Shown in pieces: positions 51,303 through 59,900 of a stretch of 64,000 bases of DNA. This DNA comes from DATEDA01 sp963789885 (GTDB taxonomy: Bacteria; Pseudomonadota; Gammaproteobacteria; Burkholderiales; SG8-39). The stretch is from positions 248,001-312,000 of the forward strand of contig CAWBNB010000064.1 of the NCBI GenBank assembly GCA_963789885.1, in the 5' to 3' direction. Position 1 is the first letter of the stretch. Every line of letters starts with the position of its first letter. Below the pieces are notes generated by a model. The model saw only the letters and a program-made list of their open reading frames with translations. It made no database searches and was not told where the DNA came from. Both the position numbers and the translations under genes were made by a program.

Positions 51303-52559
51303 GTGTCCGGCTCGAGCCTCGCCGACGACGCCGGCGCGCGTGTTCCCGCGCGCCTCGTTGCGCTCGTCTTCGTCCCGTTCGCGGCCGGCTTCTTCCTCTC
51401 GTACTTCTTCCGCAACGTCAACGCGGTCATCGCCAAGGACCTCGTACGCGAGTTCGCGCTCACGCCCGCCGACCTGGGGCTGCTCACGAGCGCGTACTTC
51501 ATGGCGTTCGGCCTCGCCATGCTGCCGCTCGGCGTGTTTCTCGATCGCTACGGTCCGCGGCGGGTGGTCGCGACGCTCCTCTGCATCACCGCGCTCGGCG
51601 CGTTCGTGTTCGGCGCGGCGGGCGGCTTCGGTACCCTCGCCGCCGGCCGCACGCTGATCGGGCTCGGCGTGTCGGCCTGCCTCATGGGCGCGATAAAGGC
51701 GTTCACGCTGTGGTTCCCGCTCTCGCGCCTCGCGACGATCAACGGCTGGTACATCTTCGTCGGCAGCATCGGCGGGCTTGCCGCGACCGCGCCAGTGGAA
51801 GCCGCGCTCGGGACGATCGGCTGGCGCGCCATGTTCTACGGCCTCGCCGCGGCATCGCTCGCGGTCGCCGCGCTGATCGCCCTGTCCGTGCCGGAGAAGG
51901 CGCTCCCGGGCGCGGGTGCGACCTGGGGCCAGCAGGTCCGCGGCATCGGCCAGATCCTCCGGCTGCCGCTCTTCTGGCGCATGGTGCTGCCGTTCGTGAT
52001 CACTCACGGCGCCTACCAGGCGCTCCAGGGCCTGTGGCTCGGCCCTTGGCTCACCGACGTGGCCGGGCTCCCGCGCGGGGGTGCGGCGAAGCTGCTGCTC
52101 GTGTGCGCGACGGCTTACGCGATCGGCTCGGTGGCCTTCGGCAGCTTCGCCGACCGGCTGGCGTCGCGCGGCTTCCCCCGCCTCACGCTCTACAAGTGCG
52201 GCCTCGTTGCCTCTCTCGGCGCGTTCCTCTGCATCGCGCTCGATCTCGCGCTCCCGCGCGCTGCGCTCCTCGCGACCTACGGCTTCACCGTGATGTCGGG
52301 CGCGCTCGTCTTCGCGCTGATCACGCCGTATTTCCCGGCGGCGATGTCGGGCCGCGTGATTACCGGGCTCAACTTCGCGATGTTCTCGATGTCGTTCGCC
52401 TTCCAGTGGGGGATCGGCGCGGTGCTGCGCGCTTTCCCCGTGGTCGACGGCCGCTATGCGCCCGACGGCTACGCCGCCGCGCTGCTCGGCATCGCCGCGC
52501 TCCAGGTGGTCGTGCTCGCGTGGGCACTGCCGCTGCGCGAGACCGCGGGCCGGACCTAG
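51303..52559 (+). CDS. MFS transporter
   Basis: The 418-residue protein has about twelve helices and the MFS motif GVFLDRYGPRRVVATLL. The first helix follows LVALVFVPFAAGFFLSYFFR, in which Arg-Asn-Val-Asn resembles organic-anion or nitrate-type permeases. A GTG at 51303 is the best start; the frame also continues upstream of the previous gene without support. Its stop overlaps the stop of the minus-strand aminopeptidase gene. Confidence 0.82.
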   Translation: MSGSSLADDAGARVPARLVALVFVPFAAGFFLSYFFRNVNAVIAKDLVREFALTPADLGLLTSAYFMAFGLAMLPLGVFLDRYGPRRVVATLLCITALGAFVFGAAGGFGTLAAGRTLIGLGVSACLMGAIKAFTLWFPLSRLATINGWYIFVGSIGGLAATAPVEAALGTIGWRAMFYGLAAASLAVAALIALSVPEKALPGAGATWGQQVRGIGQILRLPLFWRMVLPFVITHGAYQALQGLWLGPWLTDVAGLPRGGAAKLLLVCATAYAIGSVAFGSFADRLASRGFPRLTLYKCGLVASLGAFLCIALDLALPRAALLATYGFTVMSGALVFALITPYFPAAMSGRVITGLNFAMFSMSFAFQWGIGAVLRAFPVVDGRYAPDGYAAALLGIAALQVVVLAWALPLRETAGRT

Positions 52560-53611
52560 CGGGTCATGAGCGCCGCGAGCGCCCGGTCGCGCTCCGGCTT
52601 TTCCAGCCGCGCCAGCTCCTTCACCGCCGCGTAGAACTTCGGCAGGTCGCCGCCCTCGCGCGCGAGCAGGGCGCGAAACGCCGGCACCAGCTCCTCGTAA
52701 GCCGCGACCGACGCGAGGTGCGCGTTGTTCATGCCGGCGAAGAACCGGTCGTAGCCGGCGAAGCCGCCCCACTCCTTCGTTTTGAGCTCGCCGTAGTCGG
52801 CGTCGAGCTCGGCGAAGAGCTTCGCCTTGCCGGCGCGCTTCGCCTCGTCGGGAAGCGGCTCGCGGTAGAGCTGCGCGGCGCGCTCGCGATAGCGGAGCAC
52901 CAGGCGCACGAACTCGGCCCGGCGCCCGCGCGACGCGGCGTAGGCCTCCCGCTCGGCCGCGCTCGCGTTCTTCTCCAGCCAGCGCCGCAGGCCCTCCTCC
53001 TCGACCGCGACCGCGAACGATTCGTTGAACGTCGTGTCGCCCTTCACGTAGACGACCTGGTGCGCGAGCTCGTGGAACACGAGCCGCGCGAGCTCAGCGT
53101 CCGGGTAGCGGATGAAAGTGTTGAGCACCGGGTCGTCGAACCAGCCGAGCGTCGAGTACGCGGCCACGCCGTAGACGAACACGTCGAAGCCGTCCTTGCG
53201 CAGGCCGTCGCCGAAGCCCTCCGCCGCGGCCTGCGCGTAGTAGCCCCGGTAGCCGACGCAGCCGACGACCGGAAAGCAGCTCTGCCGCGGCTCGACCGAG
53301 AACTCGGGCGCGGCGAACACGTTCCAGACCACGAACGGACGGCCGAGGTCGGCGTACGACCGGTAGCTGCCGTTGTCCGGCAGCGCGAGCTCGCGGCTCG
53401 CGAACTCGCGGATGGCGAGCACGCGCTCGAGCTTCACGCGCAGCTCGGGCGGCGTTGCCGGGTCGGCGATCCGCTCCGGGATCGGCGCGGCGCGATGCAT
53501 CACCTCGAGGTGCCCGCCGATCGCCTGGCCGTAGTAGGAGAAGGTCGAGCAGCCAGCGGCAGCGGCCACCACCGCCCCGGCGACGAGCGCGAGCCACCAC
53601 CGCCGCCTCAC
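52556..53611 (-). CDS. Putative aminopeptidase lipoprotein (DUF2265/Aminopep)
   Basis: The 351-residue protein has a lipoprotein signal with Cys21 (AAAAGC), the SYYGQAIGGHLEVMHRAAPI block and the zinc motif RLVFHELAHQVVY, with DTTFNESFAVAVEEEGLRRW downstream. This is the predicted-aminopeptidase family. The GTG at 53611 overlaps the end of the alpha/beta hydrolase gene upstream, so the two are cotranscribed and coupled. Confidence 0.87.
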   Translation of the reverse strand: MRRRWWLALVAGAVVAAAAGCSTFSYYGQAIGGHLEVMHRAAPIPERIADPATPPELRVKLERVLAIREFASRELALPDNGSYRSYADLGRPFVVWNVFAAPEFSVEPRQSCFPVVGCVGYRGYYAQAAAEGFGDGLRKDGFDVFVYGVAAYSTLGWFDDPVLNTFIRYPDAELARLVFHELAHQVVYVKGDTTFNESFAVAVEEEGLRRWLEKNASAAEREAYAASRGRRAEFVRLVLRYRERAAQLYREPLPDEAKRAGKAKLFAELDADYGELKTKEWGGFAGYDRFFAGMNNAHLASVAAYEELVPAFRALLAREGGDLPKFYAAVKELARLEKPERDRALAALMTR

Positions 53612-54237
53612 CGCGCGAACCTCCCGCTCGCGAGGAACGCCGCCGCTTGCCGCGCGACCGCGCTCGACAGCAGCATCTCGCTGTGCGCGACCGGCATCAC
53701 GAGGTGATCCGCGAGCTGCGGGTGCCGCGTCTCCTCGACCGCGACGACGCCGTCGTTCGGCACCGGCACGTCGAGCCCGATGAAGCGCCCGAGGCCGAGC
53801 CGGCGCACGCCGGCGATCGCGCCGACCTCGACGCCGGGCGGGATCTCGAGGCGCGGCATGTCGCCCCAGAGCGTGCGCGTCGTGCCGAGGAGCGGCGCGC
53901 CCCAGCGCCGCGCCGCGAGGCTGCGTCCGCTCGCGGAGCCGGCGAGCGGCGCGCCGAGCAGCACGACGCGGCGCACGCGCTGGTCGGGCCGGTCGCGGAG
54001 CGCGGCGAGCGCGACGACCCCGCCGAGGCTGTGCGCGACGAGGTGCACGCGCGGTGAGTCGAGCTCGGCGATCGCGCCGGCGAGCCGCTCTGCGTTGCGC
54101 GCGAGGTCGTGCATCGCCGAGTAGTAGCCGACGGCGCGCGCGGCGAACCCGCGCCGGCGCAACTGCCGGGCGAGGTAGAGCATCACGACCCGGTTCATCC
54201 ACAGGCCGTGGACGAGCAGGACTGCGTCGCCGGGCAT
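53608..54237 (-). CDS. Alpha/beta hydrolase, lipase-like
   Basis: The 209-residue enzyme has the oxyanion region LLVHGLWMNRVVM, the nucleophile elbow VAHSLGGVVAL (Ser about 90) and the acid and His near the end (PNDGVVAVEETRHP, VMPVAHSEMLLS). It resembles small triacylglycerol-lipase-like hydrolases. Its stop overlaps the GTG of the aminopeptidase gene. The substrate is unknown. Confidence 0.85.
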   Translation of the reverse strand: MPGDAVLLVHGLWMNRVVMLYLARQLRRRGFAARAVGYYSAMHDLARNAERLAGAIAELDSPRVHLVAHSLGGVVALAALRDRPDQRVRRVVLLGAPLAGSASGRSLAARRWGAPLLGTTRTLWGDMPRLEIPPGVEVGAIAGVRRLGLGRFIGLDVPVPNDGVVAVEETRHPQLADHLVMPVAHSEMLLSSAVARQAAAFLASGRFAR

Positions 54238-54246
54238 GCGCCGATT

Positions 54247-55437
54247 TTACCGGCGCATCAGCAGCCGCACTGCGACCGCGGCCGAGGGCAGCGCGAACAG
54301 GCCGAACGCCCACGCGTAGCTGCCGGTCGCCCACACCGCGGCGGCGAAGAGCGGCGGGCCCGAGAGCGCTCCGGCGAAGGTGAAGAACTGGGTGCCGCCG
54401 GTCGCGCTCGTCACCTGTCCCGCCGGCGCGACCCGCGCGACCTCGGCGAGGAATACGCCGTTCCAGCCGACCGCCGACGCTCCGAACAGCATCCCGACCG
54501 CGATCACGCCGGCGAGCGGCCAGTCCGGCGTGAATGCGGCCGCGAGCAGAGCGCACAGCGCGCTGATCAGCCCGAGGACCGCGAGCGTGACCCGCGGCGC
54601 GAGCCAGCGGTCGGCGATCGCGCCCCACGCGATCCGCCCGATGATGCCGGCGCCGTGCGCGCAGGCATAGACGAGTCCGGCGCTGACCAGGCTGTAGCCG
54701 AGACCGAGCGCGAGATAGGACACGAAATAGGTGATGAACACGAGCTGCACGGCGGCGTAGCCGAACGACGCGAAGGAGAGCTCCCGCAGCGCGCCGCTCG
54801 ACAGCGTCAGGCTGATCGGCCGTCCGAGCCCCGAGAACACGCCGCGCAGACTTCCGCTCGGCCCGGCGGGCGGCGTGCGCTTCTCGGCGAGCATCGCCCG
54901 CGCGGGGAGGAGCACGAACCCCGCGGCGATGCAGACCGCCGCGAGCACCGGCAGCGCGCCCGTCCAGCCGAGCGCGAGCGCGAGCGGCGGCGCGACGACG
55001 CCCGCGATCGCGCCGCCGACCGGCACGCCGGTCTGCTTGATCGAGAAGACGAGCGCCATCATTCCCGGCGGCGTGCGCCGGGCGAGGATATGCGAGCTGA
55101 CCGGGTTCACCACGCCGTAGCCGAAGCCGATCACCAGCGCGGCGAGCGGCACGATCGCGGCGACCGCGAGATAGCCGAGCGCGAGGCCGATGCCGCCAAG
55201 CACGACCGCCGCCTGGCAGACCGCGACCGGCCCGTAGCGCGCGGTGAAGCGTCCGGTCGCGAGGCCCGAGAGCATCGCGCCGAGGTAGGTGAGCGAGGCG
55301 AAGAACCCGATCGCCTGCGGCGCGATCCCGAGATCCTTCGCCGCGACCGGCGCGAGCACCGACGGCGCGATCATCGCCATCGACGTCAGCGTCTGGACGC
55401 CGAGCGTGACCGCGAGGGCGACGAGGACCGGCTTCAC
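54247..55437 (-). CDS. MFS transporter
   Basis: The 396-residue protein has about twelve helices and the loop motif GRFTARYGPVAVCQ between helices 2 and 3. The segment VNPVSSHILARRTPPGMMAL resembles CynX/NimT-like or oxalate-type permeases. A GTG at 55437 starts the first helix; the ATG further upstream lies inside the META gene frame. The ligand is unknown. Confidence 0.82.
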   Translation of the reverse strand: MKPVLVALAVTLGVQTLTSMAMIAPSVLAPVAAKDLGIAPQAIGFFASLTYLGAMLSGLATGRFTARYGPVAVCQAAVVLGGIGLALGYLAVAAIVPLAALVIGFGYGVVNPVSSHILARRTPPGMMALVFSIKQTGVPVGGAIAGVVAPPLALALGWTGALPVLAAVCIAAGFVLLPARAMLAEKRTPPAGPSGSLRGVFSGLGRPISLTLSSGALRELSFASFGYAAVQLVFITYFVSYLALGLGYSLVSAGLVYACAHGAGIIGRIAWGAIADRWLAPRVTLAVLGLISALCALLAAAFTPDWPLAGVIAVGMLFGASAVGWNGVFLAEVARVAPAGQVTSATGGTQFFTFAGALSGPPLFAAAVWATGSYAWAFGLFALPSAAVAVRLLMRR

Positions 55438-55445
55438 TCGCGCGC

Positions 55446-55865
55446 TCAGCGCCGCGCCGTGATCGTCCGGCCGTCGTCGGCCCGGAGGACGAGGGCGCCG
55501 TCCTCGCTCAGATCGAAGCGGCGCACGTTCCGCAGAATATCGAGGAAGAGACTCTCCTGGTTCATCACGGCCGGAGCGCAGGCCATCATCGTCCCGCCGG
55601 CCTGCGAGATCGTCAGGCCTTCGCCGGTGAGCGTGTACTTGGCGAAGTAGTTGTTGCAGGAGCCCCGCCCTGCGAGCCGGCCGTCGGCGCCGAAGTTGAG
55701 CGTCGGGCGCGCCCCCTCGACAACGCCCTTCCCGGCGATGTCCTCGACGACCCATTCGCGCCCCTGGAGCAGCGCGGCGGCATCGCGGGGCCCGGCCGGA
55801 TTCGCGCAGGCGACGAGGCCGACGAGCGATGCGAGGACGGCCGAGAGGGCGAGGAAGCGGTGCAT
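55446..55865 (-). CDS. META-domain lipoprotein (HslJ-like)
   Basis: The 139-residue lipoprotein has Cys20 in the lipobox (GLVAC) and the META pattern: REWVVEDIAGKGVVEGARPT, GRGSCNNYFAKYTLTGEGLT, TMMACAPAVMNQESLFLDIL and the final ALVLRADDGRTITA. HslJ-like proteins are linked to heat or acid stress in the envelope. It is upstream of the MFS gene on the same strand, with a gap of only 8 bases. Confidence 0.85.
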   Translation of the reverse strand: MHRFLALSAVLASLVGLVACANPAGPRDAAALLQGREWVVEDIAGKGVVEGARPTLNFGADGRLAGRGSCNNYFAKYTLTGEGLTISQAGGTMMACAPAVMNQESLFLDILRNVRRFDLSEDGALVLRADDGRTITARR

Positions 55866-55948
55866 GGGGTGGGCCCCGTGGATCCGGTACCGCAGAGCGG
55901 GCCGGGGCGCGCACTGTAGCATCGCGCGCCGTTCCGCTCCGTCGCGCC

Positions 55949-56650
55949 CTACTCGACCTCCACCGTGCCGTTCGCGTTGACCTGGACCATGCTCGTCCCG
56001 CCCTCGAAGGACGGCGGGGGAACCGAGGCCGACGACGGCGCGGCCATCGCGCGGTCCGCCATCATCGGCCGCGGGCCGGGAACGAAGCCGCCGGTGTTGA
56101 GGCTGATGCGGCGGATCTTGTAGCTGCGGCCGCCGAGCGCCTTGGTGGCGATGTCGGCACGATCGCGGAAGGCCGCGACGGCTTCCGTGAGCAGCTCGTT
56201 CTGTACCTGGCGTCGGGCCTCCGGCGACACGGTGAACGCGACGCCGCCGAGCTGCATCGACGACTGGAGCCGGCCGATCAGCGTGGACATGGCGGCGACG
56301 TCCTTCGACTCGAGCCGGAGCTCGCTCCGGCCGCGCCAGCCGCTCAGCTTGTTGCCTTTCTCGTAGACCGGGAAGGTGTTGGTGAAGCCCGAGCGCGCTT
56401 TCACGGTCTTGAACTCGCCCGCGATCTTCAGCGCGTCGGCCGTGATGCGGTTCAGCTGGCTCGCGACCTGCGCCGCCGACGGGTCGTTTGCCTCGGCGAA
56501 GAGCGTGGCGGTCATCAGGTCGTTCTGGACCTCGCGCGAGACCTCGGCCTGGAGGTCGACCTGGTTGAAGCGCGGCTCGGGAGCCGGTTGCGCAAGCGCC
56601 GCAGAAGCGGTGAGCCCGGCGGCGAGGGCAAGAGCGGTACGCAGGATCAT
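55949..56650 (-). CDS. SIMPL-domain (DUF541) periplasmic protein
   Basis: The 233-residue protein has a signal peptide (about residues 1-20, ending ASALA-like SAALA) and the SIMPL pattern: VDLQAEVSREVQNDLMTATL, NRITADALKIAGEFKTVKAR, TVSPEARRQVQNELLTEAVA and a C-terminal strand. SIMPL proteins are oligomeric envelope proteins of unclear role. It is the first of a run of minus-strand genes reaching back to 52.6 kb. Confidence 0.87.
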   Translation of the reverse strand: MILRTALALAAGLTASAALAQPAPEPRFNQVDLQAEVSREVQNDLMTATLFAEANDPSAAQVASQLNRITADALKIAGEFKTVKARSGFTNTFPVYEKGNKLSGWRGRSELRLESKDVAAMSTLIGRLQSSMQLGGVAFTVSPEARRQVQNELLTEAVAAFRDRADIATKALGGRSYKIRRISLNTGGFVPGPRPMMADRAMAAPSSASVPPPSFEGGTSMVQVNANGTVEVE

Positions 56651-56736
56651 CGTGTCTCCAATGAGTGAAGTGCAACGCCATCCTTCAACGCGGCTCGCGC
56701 CCAGGCGGGGTTACCGCAGTTACCATCGGGGCGGCA

Positions 56737-56865
56737 ATGAGAGGCGGGACTCTAATCGGGCGTCTGGCGGCGTGGCTCCGCCGCTGCTGGTCCTGCGGCG
56801 CGCCGCTCGGGCCGCGCGAGCGCAAATGCCCGCGCTGCGGCGCGAGCCAGCCGCGCGAAGTGTAG
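56737..56865 (+). CDS. 42-residue zinc-ribbon protein
   Basis: A short frame starts MRGGTLIGRLAAWLRRCWSC and continues CGAPLGPRERKCPRCGASQP. Two CxxC knuckles (CWSC and CPRC) about 13 residues apart form a likely zinc ribbon, behind a short amphipathic helix. No relative is recognised. A terminator hairpin follows within 20 bases, which supports the gene. Confidence 0.5.
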   Translation: MRGGTLIGRLAAWLRRCWSCGAPLGPRERKCPRCGASQPREV

Positions 56866-56882
56866 CCAGTTCCGGCCGGACG

Positions 56883-56912
56883 CGAAGACGCGCCGTAAGC
56901 GGCGCGTCTTCG
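56883..56912. terminator. Strong bidirectional terminator
   Basis: CGAAGACGCGCCG and CGGCGCGTCTTCG form a perfect 13-bp stem with a TAAG loop between the zinc-ribbon gene and the NAD-glutamate dehydrogenase gene on the other strand. It is the strongest hairpin in this part of the window. Confidence 0.75.
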
Positions 56913-56927
56913 TTCCCGCGTTCCAGT

Positions 56928-59900
56928 TCAGCGCAGGCGTGCGAGCGCCGTCGCCGCGGCGAGCGCGGCGCCCGACGCCGTCTTCACGCGAGGTTCCTGA
57001 GCTCCCGGAGGCCCTACCGAGAGCATCGCAAGATCCGGCGCGGACGCCGCACGCAGCTCGCCGAGGAGACGCTCGGCGCGCTCCATCGCGTCGCGGTTCG
57101 CGCCCTCCCACCGCGCGACGAGCGCGGCGGGCTCGTCACCCGCCGCGCCCGCCGCAACCACGTTGGCGGCGAGCGTCCGGGCGAGCCCCGCGAGATCGTC
57201 GCGCATCGAGCTCTTCGCGAGCGCCTGCCAGTGGCTGTCCCCGGGGATCTGGCCGATGCGGTCGCGCAGCCATGCAAAGCCGAGCTTCGACGACAGCGCG
57301 AAGTACACCCCGGCCACCGTCGGCACCGCGCGCTGCGTCGCTTCGGCCACCTCGCCGATGTCGAGCGCCGCGAACAGCGTGTCGAGCGCGGCGACGCGGG
57401 CGGCGATCTCGCGCGGCACGCCGGCCTGCGTCCAGCGCACGGCCTGGATGTCGAGCTGCGAGCGCCCCTGCGCGTCGAGCAGGCGCCCGAGCTCCGCGTA
57501 CAGCGTCTCCACGCCGGGCTGGAACCGCTCGATCGTCTGCTCCATCGGCTCGGCGAGCCGGCGCGAGCGGAGAAACCACGACGTGGCGCGCACCGTCAGC
57601 CGGCCGGCCTCGATCAGCATCTCCGACTGGGTCTGGTCGGGCACCTTGTTGTCGAGCGCCTCGATCGCCTGCCACAGCGGCACGTAGCCGAAGATCTCGC
57701 GCTGGAGCAGGTAGGCGCGCACGATCTGCGGCGCGTGCGCGCCGGTCGTCTCCATCAGCCGGTGGACGAACGTCGAGCCGACGCGGTTCACCATGCTGTT
57801 GACGACGTGCGTCGCGATGATCTCGCGCTTCAGCGGATGCCGCGGCATCACGCCGGCGTAGGCCTCGCGCAGCGTCTGCGGGAAATAGCGACCGAGCGCG
57901 GTCCCGATCCACTCGTCCTCGGGCAGATCCGAGTCGAGGAACGCGTCCGAGAGCCACATCTTCGAGTAGGCGAGCAGCACCGCGCGCTCGGGCGCGGCGA
58001 GCCCGAGCTTCCGCGCCCGGCGCTCGGCGATCGCCTCGTCGGGCGGCAGGAACTCGATTGCGCGGTCGAGCCGGCCGGCCTTCTCGAGGAACTGGATGAA
58101 GCGGTGCTGGGCGTCGAGCAGCGACGGCGCCACCCGGCCGGCGATCGAGAGCGACTGGGTCTGAAAGTAGTTGTCGCGCAGGACGAGCGCGGCGACCTGG
58201 TCGGTCATCTGCGCGAGCAGCGTGTTCCGCTGCTTCTCGGTCAGCTCGCCGTCGGCGATCACGAGACCGAGCAGGATCTTGATGTTGACCTCGTGATCGG
58301 AGGTGTCGACCCCGGCCGAGTTGTCGATCGCGTCGGTGTAGACCTTGCCGCCCTTCAGCGCGTACTCGATCCGGCCGAGCTGGGTGAGGCCGAGGTTGCC
58401 GCCCTCCGCCACCACCTTGCAGCGGAGGTCGGCGCCGTTGACGCGGATCGCGTCGTTCGCGCGATCGCCCACCGAGGCATGGGTCTCTTCGGCCGCCTTG
58501 ACGTAGGTGCCGATGCCGCCGTTGTAGAGGAGATCGACCGGCGACTTGAGGATCGCGTTGATCAGCTCGGCCGGGGGCAGGCTCTCGGCCTCGATGCCGA
58601 ACGCGCGCCGCGCCTCGGGCGAGACCGGGATCGACTTCGCGCTCCGCGGCCAGACGCCGCCGCCGTGCGAGATCAGCATCGCGTTGTAGTCGGCCCACGA
58701 CGAGCGCGGCAGGTCGAACAGGCGCTTGCGCTCGGCCCAGCTCGAGGCCGCGTCGGGATCGGGGTCGATGAAGACGTGCCGGTGGTCGAACGCGGCGACG
58801 AGGCGGATGTGCTTCGAGAGCAGCATGCCGTTCCCGAACACGTCTCCCGACATGTCGCCGACGCCGACGACGGTGAAGTCGGTCGTCTGCGTGTCGACGC
58901 CCATCTCGCGGAAGTGGCGCTTCACCGATTCCCACGCGCCGCGGGCGGTGATGCCCATCGCCTTGTGGTCGTAGCCGGCCGACCCGCCGGAAGCGAACGC
59001 GTCGCCGAGCCAGAAGCCGTACTCCGCGGAGATCGAGTTCGCGTAGTCGGAAAACGTCGCGGTGCCCTTGTCCGCGGCGACGACGAGGTAGGGGTCGTCC
59101 GGATCGTGGCGCCGCACCTGCGGCGGCGGCACGACCTTGCCGGCGACGAGGTTGTCGGTGATGTCGAGCAGCCCGCGCAGGTAGTCCTTGTAGCAGGCGA
59201 CCCCCTCCTTCATGTACGCCTCGCGGTCGGAAGCGGCGGGCGCGCGTTTCAGCACGAACCCGCCCTTCGAGCCGACCGGCACGATGACGACGTTCTTCAC
59301 CATCTGCGCCTTGACCAGGCCGAGCACCTCGGTGCGGAAATCCTCCGGCCGGTCCGACCAGCGCAGGCCGCCGCGCGCGACCTTGCCGCCGCGCAGGTGC
59401 ACGCCCTCGAACCGCACCGAGTACACGAAGATCTCGAACATCGGCCTCGGGTCGGGAAGCCCGGGCACTTTCGACGGATCGAACTTGAACGAGAGGAACG
59501 TCCGCCGCCGGCCCTCCGGGTCGCGCCGCCAGTAGTTGGTGCGATTCGTGGCGAGGAGGAGCGCGAGATACTGGCGCAGCACGCGGTCCTCGTTGAGGTT
59601 GTCGACCTTGTCGAGCGCCTGCTCGATCGCGCTCACCTGGAGCGCGGCGCCCTCCGGGTCGCCCTTCTCGGGATCGAAGCGCAACCGGAAGAGATTGGCC
59701 AGCATGCGCGCGATCGCAGGGTTCGCGGCCATCGTCTGCTCGATGAAACCCTGCGACAGCGGGAAGCCGATCTGCCGCACGTACTTCGCGTAGGCGCGCA
59801 GCACCACGATCTCGTCGGCGGTGAGGCGCGCGGCGAGCACGAGGCGGTTGAAGCCGTCGTTCTCGACCTCGCCGGTGAAGACGCGGCCGAACGCCTCCTC

